Made by a program: the position numbers and the translations under genes. The notes beneath the pieces were generated by a model. The model saw only the letters and a list, made by a program, of their open reading frames with translations. It did not search any database and was not told the origin of the DNA. Shown here piece by piece: positions 1 through 6,316 of a DNA stretch of 24,309 nucleotides (position 1 is its first letter; each line of letters opens with the position of its first letter). The stretch is from an uncultured Eubacteriales bacterium (GTDB lineage: Bacteria; Bacillota; Clostridia; Oscillospirales; CAG-272). Location of the stretch: assembly GCA_900544985.1 (NCBI GenBank), contig UQXK01000026.1, forward strand, positions 1 to 24,309. Reading direction: 5' to 3'.

Positions 1-110
1 TTTTGGGATTCCAAAGGACTTTTCACGAAAAGTCCTTTGTGTCGGGGTTTGGGGCAGAAGCCCCAACCGATAACGCCCACAAAAAACGCGGAGAAATCCG
101 CGTTTTTCTT
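1..110. repeat. Intergenic hairpin module, copy 1
   Basis: Three hairpins follow each other. The first pairs 12-24 with 27-39 (core AAAGGACTTTTC). The second is TTGGGGC-agaa-GCCCCAA at 49-66. The third is a terminator-type hairpin at 82-107. The same order and much of the sequence recur at about 20665-20780, and the inverted order occurs at 24203-24309. The module is cut by the window edge, so its true left end is unknown. It probably follows a gene lying to the left. Confidence 0.8.
82..107 (+). terminator. Intrinsic terminator in module copy 1
   Basis: The stem AAAAACGCGGA / TCCGCGTTTTT has 11 perfect pairs around a GAAA loop and ends in a T-run. The A-run on the other arm means it could also work in the opposite direction. 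Confidence 0.7.
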
Positions 111-145
111 ATATTTGCGAAAAAACATATTTTGTTCATAATCTG

Positions 146-174
146 TTGACAATGCATAATTAAAATGTTATAAT
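146..174 (+). promoter_or_regulatory. Consensus sigma-A promoter of the esterase gene
   Basis: TTGACA at 146-151 and TATAAT at 169-174 are separated by exactly 17 bp. Transcription would begin near 181, so an ATG at 181 would be leaderless. This favours the downstream ATG at 217 as the translation start. Confidence 0.85.
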
Positions 175-216
175 CCGAACATGATTGTATATGATTCCGG
201 AAAGGTTGGCTTTTAT

Positions 217-1326
217 ATGAAACGAAAAATTTTTGCACTCTTATCTCTTGTTATCTCTGTTATTTTTGTTTTTCAGCTTGTCGGTTGCGGTAAACGCGCC
301 GAATCTACAACCACGCCTACGGCGGCTTCCTCGGATACGGAAGGTACTTATTCGACTGAACAGACGACTTCGACAACCGTAACGACGAAGGCTACGAAAA
401 CCACCTCCACCACAGTTAAGACAACAAAAAAGACTACGGCTGCTCCGCAGACAACGGAAATGATCACGCGCGAACCGGGAACGATTCTTCCCGTGGAAGC
501 GCTTTCCGAAAAAGACGTAGCCGCACATAAATATATTGACCTTTGGAGAACTGCGGAAGTTCCGTATAACAATAATATATTGAAACCGATGACTCCAGCA
601 ATAGTTCCGTATGTCGTAGAAGGCTCGGACAGAGCGGTTATCATTTTCCCCGGCGGCGGATATTTTCAAGTCTCTATGACAGGGGAAGGAACAGATATAG
701 CGGAGGCGTATAACAAGCAAGGCATATCCGCTTTTGTCGTATACTACCGCGCCAATTCAAACAAAGTATACAATAAAGAAGCAATGCTTGCGGACGCACA
801 GCGCGCTGTTCAGACAGTAAGATACTATGCCGATTCTTTCGGGATAGACAAAAATAAAATAGCGGTATGCGGATTTTCCGCGGGCGGACACCTTGCGCTT
901 ATGCTCGGCACTCATACACCGACGGAAAATCTCGGTTATGACGTTATAGGCGAAGAATCCTCCATTCCGAATGCGATGATACTCGGTTATCCGGTAACTA
1001 CGCTCGGAGACGGCACTTATTACACGATGCCCGAAAATTTCCTCGGCAAAGATTACAAGAATCAGGATGAGATAAAGAAATACTCATACGAAACCTGCGT
1101 CGAAAACGCGCCTCCCGCATATATATTTTACAGTGTAAGGGATTCTATGGTAAATTATACGAAAAACTCCATTGCGCTTGCAAACGCCATGAAAGAAGCC
1201 GGAAAGAAAGTTGAAATATCCGAATTTCCCGACGGCGGACACGGCGTGGGATTGGGAAGCTACCACGCGGAATTTTCGACATGGCTTAAAAAATCGGTGG
1301 ATTTCCTCGACGAAGTATTCGGTTAA
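217..1326 (+). CDS. Secreted lipoprotein, alpha/beta-hydrolase (esterase/lipase family)
   Basis: This is a predicted cell-surface serine esterase. The N-terminus has Lys/Arg, a hydrophobic stretch and the lipobox LVGC, so the mature protein is probably lipid-anchored. A Thr/Ser-rich linker of about 50 residues follows. The catalytic domain carries the oxyanion motif FPGGGY, the nucleophile elbow GFSAGG (Ser 221 counted from Met at 217), a likely acid Asp 309 in YSVRDS, and His 342 in DGGHG. This order matches alpha/beta hydrolases of the acetylxylan-esterase / BD-FAE type. I chose ATG 217 because GGAAAGG lies about 12 nt upstream and the in-frame ATG at 181 sits at the predicted transcription start. 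It has its own promoter and no operon partner. Substrate is unknown; deacetylation of plant or cell-wall glycans is a guess. Confidence 0.85.
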   Translation: MKRKIFALLSLVISVIFVFQLVGCGKRAESTTTPTAASSDTEGTYSTEQTTSTTVTTKATKTTSTTVKTTKKTTAAPQTTEMITREPGTILPVEALSEKDVAAHKYIDLWRTAEVPYNNNILKPMTPAIVPYVVEGSDRAVIIFPGGGYFQVSMTGEGTDIAEAYNKQGISAFVVYYRANSNKVYNKEAMLADAQRAVQTVRYYADSFGIDKNKIAVCGFSAGGHLALMLGTHTPTENLGYDVIGEESSIPNAMILGYPVTTLGDGTYYTMPENFLGKDYKNQDEIKKYSYETCVENAPPAYIFYSVRDSMVNYTKNSIALANAMKEAGKKVEISEFPDGGHGVGLGSYHAEFSTWLKKSVDFLDEVFG

Positions 1327-1396
1327 TACGTTTTTTGTTTTGCCAGGAGCCGTTTGGAACGGAAAAATTTTATTAAAATAAAAAATCAAAAAGGTA

Positions 1397-1425
1397 TTGA
1401 CAAACAGTTTTGTTCATGGTATGAT
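1397..1425 (+). promoter_or_regulatory. Promoter of the T-box/trpXYZ transcript
   Basis: TTGACA at 1397-1402 and TATGAT at 1420-1425 are spaced 17 bp apart, placing transcription start near 1432, just ahead of T-box stem I. Confidence 0.8.
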
Positions 1426-1431
1426 ATCAAA

Positions 1432-1725
1432 CATCAAATAGCAAAACAAACCTATGAGGAAGAGAAGTAGTTTGCAAAATTCCTTTCTTAGAGAGCCGCA
1501 GGCGGTGGGATTGCGGCAAAGGGAGTGCTTATGAATGGGCTTCTAAGGGCGGATCGAAAGATTTTTCGAGTAGACTCCGACGGGTGGCGTTTCCGTTATC
1601 ATCGGCGCCGCGCATGATAGTGCGTGTAAAGAGCGGGTTTTTCCCGAAACTGTGGGTGGTACCGCGGATATAGAAGTATATTCGTCCCGGCGTCTTTATA
1701 AAGACGTCGGGATTTTTTTATTTTT
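1432..1725 (+). promoter_or_regulatory. T-box riboswitch, tryptophan type (specifier UGG)
   Basis: All core T-box landmarks are present. Stem I has the AGAGAG/GGCGGUGGGA apical region at about 1490-1510. The specifier loop is AUGAA-UGG-GC, putting the Trp codon UGG at 1536-1538. The conserved T-box core UGGUACCGCGG is at 1657-1667. A strong terminator closes the element at 1685-1725. In this family, uncharged tRNA pairs with the specifier and its CCA end pairs with the UGGN bulge, stabilising an antiterminator. The Trp specifier agrees with the downstream TrpXYZ-type transporter. The specifier was read by eye from the usual GAA-NNN arrangement, not by covariance alignment. Confidence 0.93.
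1685..1725 (+). terminator. T-box regulated terminator
   Basis: TCCCGGCGTCTTT pairs with AAAGACGTCGGGA (one G-U pair) around a short loop and is followed by a T-run to 1725. It is the OFF structure of the Trp T-box. Confidence 0.9.
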
Positions 1726-1739
1726 TCGGAGGAAAGAAA

Positions 1740-1799
1740 ATGTTTATTTTGGATTTTCGATGGCGTTATACGGCTTATAAAAAAACTTATAAAAAATAA
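1740..1799 (+). CDS. Possible 19-codon leader peptide between T-box and trpX
   Basis: An ATG at 1740 follows the strong ribosome site CGGAGGA (about 1728-1734) at normal spacing. It reads MFILDFRWRYTAYKKTYKK before TAA at 1797. The ribosome site sits directly behind the T-box terminator U-run, so the frame would be translated only on readthrough transcripts. It has one Trp, three Tyr and two Phe codons. It could be a regulatory leader peptide, a remnant of a gene once placed directly behind the T-box, or chance. No homology is recognised. Confidence 0.35.
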   Translation: MFILDFRWRYTAYKKTYKK

Positions 1800-1846
1800 A
1801 AATCAAACGATAAAAAACTTCTTTTTATATTGAAAGGACAAATACA

Positions 1847-2809
1847 ATGAAAAAAATAATTTCCGCAATTCTTGCAATAATGATTCTCACACTTTCCGTT
1901 TTTGCTTTCGCTTCATGCGGCAAAAAAGACAAAATGACAATAGGCATAATCCAGTTCGGCTCACACGAATCCCTCAATAACTGCTACAAAGGCATAATGG
2001 AAGCTCTTGCAGAAAAGGGATATACCGAAGAAAACTGCGTTTTCGAATATGTAAACTCCAATTTCGATCCCGCCGTTTCCCAGTCCCAGGCAAGAAAAAT
2101 GGTAAATGAAAAAGTAGACGTTATAGTAGCGATCGCAACTCCCAGCGCCGTTGCCGCAGCTACGGCGGCAGACGGAGAAATTCCCGTTGTATACTGCGCC
2201 GTAACAGACAATTCCGTAATGGCAAATTACGAAAACACGACTGGCACATCCGATATCCCCAACTTCGAAAAGCAGCTTGAAGTAATCACTTCCGTAATGG
2301 GCAAGAGCAATATAAAGATCGGCGTTATGTACTCTGTCGAAGAATCCAGCTCTCCTGTACAGGTAGCTTCTCTTAAAGAGGCTGCAAAAGCATACGCCGG
2401 TATGGAAATAATCGATACAAGTGTTGCCGACATCACAACGATAGACGCAAAGACAAACGAGCTTCTCGACCGCGGCGTAGACTGCCTTGTAAACCTTCTC
2501 GACAACACGATAGTAGGCAAGCTTCAAACAAATATTCTTCCCATAACAGATGAAAAGAATATCCCCGTATTCGGTTCCGAAATAGAGCAGGTTAAAGTAG
2601 GCTGTGCCGCAAGCGCTTCTATCGACTATGTAAAGGACGTCGGCAGAATGACAGGCGACATTGTTGCGAGCGTTCTCGGCGGAAAATCCGCTTCCGATAT
2701 TCCCGCGGCTACAATAACGAATCCTACAAATTATTATAACAGCAAAGTTCTTGAAAAACTCGGACTTAAAGTCCCCACAACGGTTGCTATGGAAGATGTT
2801 GCAAACTGA
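1847..2809 (+). CDS. trpX: ABC transporter substrate-binding lipoprotein, TrpX type
   Basis: This is the extracellular binding component of a predicted tryptophan importer. Residues 1-23 are a signal peptide and the lipobox FASC puts the lipidated Cys at 24. The mature part begins with KMTIGIIQFGSHESL and has a Rossmann-like two-lobe pattern, with VDVIVAIATPSA and IPVVYCAVTD segments typical of the PF04392/COG2984 family. Its length of 320 residues is usual. The ribosome site GAAAGGAC lies 8 nt upstream. The Trp T-box and the adjoining permease and ATPase of matching type support the TrpXYZ assignment. The family also includes proteins with other ligands, so Trp specificity rests mainly on the riboswitch. 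Its signal peptide closely resembles that of the unrelated binding protein at 18020. Confidence 0.88.
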   Translation: MKKIISAILAIMILTLSVFAFASCGKKDKMTIGIIQFGSHESLNNCYKGIMEALAEKGYTEENCVFEYVNSNFDPAVSQSQARKMVNEKVDVIVAIATPSAVAAATAADGEIPVVYCAVTDNSVMANYENTTGTSDIPNFEKQLEVITSVMGKSNIKIGVMYSVEESSSPVQVASLKEAAKAYAGMEIIDTSVADITTIDAKTNELLDRGVDCLVNLLDNTIVGKLQTNILPITDEKNIPVFGSEIEQVKVGCAASASIDYVKDVGRMTGDIVASVLGGKSASDIPAATITNPTNYYNSKVLEKLGLKVPTTVAMEDVAN

Positions 2810-2974
2810 TTTTTGAAGTATCAAAAAGTAACATCACATGACTTAGCACACGCTGTCTTTATAAAAGCGCGTATTGTTGAACTTCCTCATAAAGGTGATT
2901 TGCGGTGTGTATAAAATATGTTTTCCACATCGGTGTGTGAAAAATATTTCGCGATCGCAAAAAAACAAAATCTC

Positions 2975-3026
2975 TCCTTTCGGATTTTTATATGCGGCAA
3001 ATGATTCCGCGAAAGATCCGAAAGGA
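2975..3026 (+). other. Long hairpin in the trpX-trpY spacer
   Basis: TCCTTTCGGAT at 2975-2985 is a perfect inverted repeat of ATCCGAAAGGA at 3016-3026. An inner stem GCGG/CCGC is at 2994-2997/3007-3010. The trailing sequence AAATTTT is only a weak U-run. In a 247-nt (280-nt to ATG 3090) spacer between a binding protein and its permease this suggests partial termination or 3'-end protection, giving more trpX mRNA than trpYZ. The rest of the spacer shows nothing I can name. Confidence 0.6.
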
Positions 3027-3089
3027 AAATTTTATAAGTGAATTTCTCACGGCACTTTGCCGAATATAAAAATGAAAGGACAAAACGGT

Positions 3090-4040
3090 ATGCTTTTTCT
3101 CGGAACGACGCTTGACGGTTTACAAATGGGACTTTGTTTTGCCGTTATAGCGCTCGGCGTTTATATATCGTATTCCATACTCGATTTTCCCGATCTTTCC
3201 GTGGACGGAACGTTTCCTCTCGGCGGCATTATCGGAACTATACTTATATTCCGTTTGGGCGTACCGCCTCTTCTTGCGATATTTCTCTCGTTTTTCGCCG
3301 GAATGGCGGCGGGCGCTGTCACGGGTGTCCTGCATGTAAAATTCAAAATCTCAAATCTTCTTTCGGGAATAATCGTCATGACGGCGCTTCTTTCCGTAAA
3401 CCTTGCGCTTACAAAGCTTCTCACCGGAACGGGATATACAACGACGATATTCTCCTACAAGGGTGCTGACATAACCGGTATATTCAACGGAAAATTCGTC
3501 GGTATGTTCAGTAAAGACGTAAAAGATCTTATAATAATTCTGATACTCGCCGTCATTGTGGTAGCGATGAAGATAATAGTGGATCTTTTCCTTAAAACGA
3601 AGGCGGGGTATATGCTCCGTGCGACGGGAGACAATCAGAAGCTTGTCGTTACTCTTTCCAAGAATGCGGGTACGTATAAAATTTTCGGGCTTGCCATTGC
3701 AAACGGCTTTGTAGCCGTTGCGGGAGCCATATATTCACAGCTCTTTATGTCGTATGACAACAACAGCGGCAGCGGAAAAGTGGTCCTTGCGCTCGCTTCC
3801 GTAATAATCGGTCTTACGGTCTTTTCCGGTGTCCGCTTTATGAAGGATACGACAGCCGTTATTTTCGGCGCAATAATCTATTCGCTCTGTTTAAACTATC
3901 TTGTTCTTGTGGATTCGGACGGAATATATCTGAAACTGCTAAACGCCGTTCTCTTCGCGCTCATACTTATATTCAACGACAAGATAACCGCTTTTCTCTC
4001 GAAGAGAAGTGTTTCAAAGGGAGGGAAGAAGGGTGCTTGA
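3090..4040 (+). CDS. trpY: ABC transporter permease, TrpY type
   Basis: This is an integral membrane permease of the COG4120 family, related to branched-chain amino-acid permeases. The protein is almost entirely hydrophobic, with about eight or nine membrane segments. It carries DFPDLSVDGTFPLGG near the N-terminus and GYMLRATGDNQ in the cytoplasmic loop that contacts the ATPase, both typical of this family. An open frame extends upstream to TTG 3057 and ATG 3072. I chose ATG 3090 because GAAAGGAC lies 9 nt before it, the same ribosome-site motif used at trpX and at 18999. It overlaps trpZ by 8 nt, indicating translational coupling. The substrate is inferred as tryptophan from the upstream T-box. 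Confidence 0.88.
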   Translation: MLFLGTTLDGLQMGLCFAVIALGVYISYSILDFPDLSVDGTFPLGGIIGTILIFRLGVPPLLAIFLSFFAGMAAGAVTGVLHVKFKISNLLSGIIVMTALLSVNLALTKLLTGTGYTTTIFSYKGADITGIFNGKFVGMFSKDVKDLIIILILAVIVVAMKIIVDLFLKTKAGYMLRATGDNQKLVVTLSKNAGTYKIFGLAIANGFVAVAGAIYSQLFMSYDNNSGSGKVVLALASVIIGLTVFSGVRFMKDTTAVIFGAIIYSLCLNYLVLVDSDGIYLKLLNAVLFALILIFNDKITAFLSKRSVSKGGKKGA

Positions 4041-4806
4041 ACTTAAAAATATAAATAAAGTCTTCCACCGCGGCACTGTCGACGAGACGTCGCTTTTCGA
4101 AAATTTCTCTCTTCATGTAAAAAAAGGCGAATTTGTCTCTGTTGTCGGTTCGAACGGCAGCGGAAAAACGACTATGCTCAATATAATCTGCGGCTCTGTT
4201 CCCGCGGATTCGGGAAATATCATCGTAGGCGGCAAGGATATAACGACTCTTTCCGAGTATAAAAGATATAAAAATATCGGAAGAGTTTATCAGGACCCGT
4301 CTATGGGTACCTGCCCGCACTTAACTATTGCCGAAAACATGGCGCTTTCGGAGCAAAAGGGTACCGTGAGCGGTCTTTCTTTCGGACTTAACAAAAAGCG
4401 CGTCGGGTATTATAAAGAGCTTCTCTTTCCTCTCGGTCTCGGACTTGAAGACCGAATGGACGCAAAAGTGGGGCTTCTTTCCGGCGGACAAAGACAGGCG
4501 CTCTCCCTTGTAATGACGACGATGAGCGATATAGATATCCTCATTCTCGACGAGCACACGGCGGCTCTCGACCCTAAGACCGCGGATATTATAATGGAGC
4601 TTACAGATAAGGTCGTAAAAGAAAAATCTCTTACGGCGATAATGGTGACGCACAATCTCCGCTTTGCCGTGGAGTACGGAAACAGAATAATCATGATGCA
4701 CGAGGGAAATGTCGTGCTCGATCACGCCGGAGACGAAAAGAAGAAAGCCGGAGTCGACGAGCTTCTCGGACTTTTCAACGAGATAAGTATAGAGTGCGGC
4801 AACTGA
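4033..4806 (+). CDS. trpZ: ABC transporter ATP-binding protein, TrpZ type
   Basis: This is the cytoplasmic ATPase driving the TrpXY importer. It has a Walker A motif GSNGSGKTT, the signature LSGGQRQAL, a Walker B motif ILILDEHTAALDP and the switch His in VTHN. The Asp-Glu-His-Thr variant after Walker B is normal for the COG1101 family. I chose GTG at 4033, which follows AGGGAGGG at 7 nt and overlaps the trpY stop. An in-frame GTG at 4009 lacks a good ribosome site. No convincing terminator follows before the next promoter at 4836, so some readthrough into the aromatic leader is possible. Confidence 0.9.
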   Translation: MLELKNINKVFHRGTVDETSLFENFSLHVKKGEFVSVVGSNGSGKTTMLNIICGSVPADSGNIIVGGKDITTLSEYKRYKNIGRVYQDPSMGTCPHLTIAENMALSEQKGTVSGLSFGLNKKRVGYYKELLFPLGLGLEDRMDAKVGLLSGGQRQALSLVMTTMSDIDILILDEHTAALDPKTADIIMELTDKVVKEKSLTAIMVTHNLRFAVEYGNRIIMMHEGNVVLDHAGDEKKKAGVDELLGLFNEISIECGN

Positions 4807-4835
4807 AAAGAACGCGATTTTTTGTTCCGAAAATA

Positions 4836-4864
4836 TTGACACGAAGCGGATATGTGTGTATAAT
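4836..4864 (+). promoter_or_regulatory. Consensus promoter of the aromatic amino-acid operon
   Basis: TTGACA at 4836-4841 and TATAAT at 4859-4864 are separated by 17 bp. Transcription should start near 4871, directly before a small 5-bp hairpin (GCGGC-agc-GCCGC, 4876-4888) that would cap the 5' end of the mRNA. Confidence 0.88.
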
Positions 4865-4906
4865 TATAGAAAAAAGCGGCAGCGCCGCATTTCGGAGGTA
4901 TGTATA

Positions 4907-4984
4907 ATGGCAAACGTATATTATTATGCTATGCGATTTTATTATTATGCTGTCTCTTCGAATGGGCATACTGTATCCGCATAG
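4907..4984 (+). CDS. Tyr-rich leader peptide of the aro operon
   Basis: A 25-codon frame starts at ATG 4907, 8 nt after CGGAGG. Codons 5-7 are Tyr-Tyr-Tyr and codons 11-14 are Phe-Tyr-Tyr-Tyr, all six Tyr being TAT. The stop TAG is at 4982, about 20 nt before the first terminator stem. Six tandem Tyr codons out of 25, ahead of a Phe/Tyr biosynthetic operon and a terminator, is the hallmark of an attenuation leader peptide. The product itself probably has no function. Confidence 0.82.
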   Translation: MANVYYYAMRFYYYAVSSNGHTVSA

Positions 4985-5002
4985 TTTTATTTGAATTAAA
5001 AT

Positions 5003-5046
5003 GTGCCGCAGAATGCCTTACGGATATTGTGCGGCACTGATTTTTT
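5003..5046 (+). terminator. Attenuator terminator 1
   Basis: GTGCCGCA at 5003-5010 pairs perfectly with TGCGGCAC at 5030-5037, with further AAT/ATT pairing inside, and TGATTTTTT follows. It lies between the leader stop codon and the first structural gene. Confidence 0.87.
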
Positions 5047-5051
5047 CGGTG

Positions 5052-5092
5052 TGCAGGATATCCGCGTGACGGGTGTTCTGCATTTTTATTTT
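5052..5092 (+). terminator. Attenuator terminator 2 (tandem)
   Basis: TGCAGGATATCCG (5052-5064) pairs with CGGGTGTTCTGCA (5070-5082) over 13 positions with three wobble pairs and a 5-nt loop, followed by TTTTTATTTT. Its 5' arm repeats the TATCCGC string of leader region 2, so the segment CGGATA at 5021-5026 could pair with either. Confidence 0.72.
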
Positions 5093-5108
5093 GCTTGGAG
5101 GGATTTTT

Positions 5109-6296
5109 ATGATATCTGAAAAAAAGGCTCTTCTCGGAAAGAAAAGCTCTGCCATACGTGAAATATTCGAGTACGGAAACCGCAGAAAAGTGGAAATAGG
5201 CGCGGGGAACGTCTTTGATTTCAGTTTGGGAAACCCCAGCGTTTGCCCTCCGGATATCGTAAACGAAGAACTTATCCGCCTTCTTAATACAGAAGATCAG
5301 ATATCTCTTCACGGATATACCTCTGCCGCGGGCGCGTATTCCACAAGGGAAGCCATTGCAAAATATTTAAGAGACACCTATAATACCGACGATACGGCGG
5401 AAAACATATATATTACGGTGGGAGCTGCGGCGTCTCTTACCATAACATTGTCCGCCATGGTCTGCGACGGGGACGAGGTCATTGTTCTTGCTCCGTATTT
5501 TCCCGAATACCGCGTCTTTGCGGAGAGCGCGGGCGCGCGCGTCATAGAAGTAAAATGCCGCGAGAATGATTTTCAGATAGACATCGACGCCCTCCGAAAG
5601 GCGGTAAATAAAAATACAAAAGCCGTGATCGTAAACTCTCCGAACAATCCTACGGGAGCCGTTTTCACGGAGGAGAATATAATAGCGCTTTCAGAGCTTC
5701 TTTCAAAAAAGGAAGCGGAGTATTCTCATCCTATATATATAATATCGGACGAGCCGTACCGCGAACTTGTATACGGAGACATAAAAGTGCCGTATACCGC
5801 AAATTACTACGACGATACGGTGTCGTGCTATTCTTTCAGTAAATCGCTTTCCCTGCCGGGAGAGAGAATAGGGTATATATGCGTTCCGAAAAAATGCACG
5901 GATTCGAAAGAGCTTTTCTTTGCGGTCTGCGGAGCGGGGCGCTCTCTGGGATTTGTCTGTGCGCCGAGCCTTATGCAGAAGATGATACCCGCGTGTCTGG
6001 GGAAAACGTCGGATATATCGGTCTATGACCGCAACCGCAAAATGCTTCTTTCTTCTCTTACCGATTTCGGTTATGATTGCGTAAGCCCGGACGGCGCGTT
6101 CTATCTTTTCGTAAAAGCGCTCGAAGATGACGCCGCGGCGTTCTGCGAAAGGGCGAAAAAATATGAGCTTCTTCTCGTTCCGAGCGATTCGTTCGGCGTT
6201 CCCGGATACGTGAGAATATCGTATTGCGTTTCGACAGAGCAGATAGAAAAAGCTCTTCCCGCGTTTAAGAAGCTTGCGGAAGAATACGGAAAATAA
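5109..6296 (+). CDS. PLP-dependent class I/II aminotransferase, probably aromatic
   Basis: This cytoplasmic aminotransferase would transfer the amino group to phenylpyruvate and 4-hydroxyphenylpyruvate, the last step of Phe and Tyr synthesis. It has the fold type I landmarks NSPNNPTGAVF, SDEPYRELVY, and the PLP-binding Lys 245 in SFSKSLSLPGERIGY. Its length (395 residues) is normal. ATG 5109 is chosen because GGAGGG lies 6 nt upstream. The in-frame ATG at 5073 falls inside terminator 2 and is unlikely. It is the first structural gene after the Tyr attenuator and is 20 nt from pheA. The family also covers aspartate aminotransferases, so the aromatic role is inferred from the operon. Confidence 0.87.
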   Translation: MISEKKALLGKKSSAIREIFEYGNRRKVEIGAGNVFDFSLGNPSVCPPDIVNEELIRLLNTEDQISLHGYTSAAGAYSTREAIAKYLRDTYNTDDTAENIYITVGAAASLTITLSAMVCDGDEVIVLAPYFPEYRVFAESAGARVIEVKCRENDFQIDIDALRKAVNKNTKAVIVNSPNNPTGAVFTEENIIALSELLSKKEAEYSHPIYIISDEPYRELVYGDIKVPYTANYYDDTVSCYSFSKSLSLPGERIGYICVPKKCTDSKELFFAVCGAGRSLGFVCAPSLMQKMIPACLGKTSDISVYDRNRKMLLSSLTDFGYDCVSPDGAFYLFVKALEDDAAAFCERAKKYELLLVPSDSFGVPGYVRISYCVSTEQIEKALPAFKKLAEEYGK

Positions 6297-6316
6297 AAAA
6301 CATGACGGAGAAGGAA

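Larger units (their letters stand above)
4871..5092 (+). promoter_or_regulatory. Tyr-codon ribosome-mediated attenuator of the aro operon
   Basis: The leader RNA contains a translated Tyr-rich peptide, competing helices and two terminators. Region 1 (4929-4935, CTATGCG) pairs perfectly with 4978-4984 (CGCATAG, ending at the leader stop). Region 2 (4970-4979, ACTGTATCCG) pairs at 9 of 10 positions, one of them G-U, with 5021-5030 (CGGATATTGT). The second pairing loops out the 5' arm of the terminator at 5003-5046, so it acts as an antiterminator. A ribosome stalled on the Tyr codons (4919-4927 or 4940-4948) would cover region 1 and free region 2. A ribosome at the stop codon (4982) would cover region 2 and allow termination. 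This is the trp/his/phe-leader logic. The RNA folding is by eye. Confidence 0.82.

Noticed and set aside
181..216. ATG at 181 as start of the esterase
   Set aside because: It coincides with the predicted transcription start and would put a charged, non-signal stretch before the lipoprotein signal peptide. ATG 217 gives a normal signal and a ribosome site.
1961..2824. A 287-codon minus-strand frame opposite trpX
   Set aside because: It is Cys/Tyr-rich without motif, and trpX on the plus strand has signal peptide, ribosome site and operon context.
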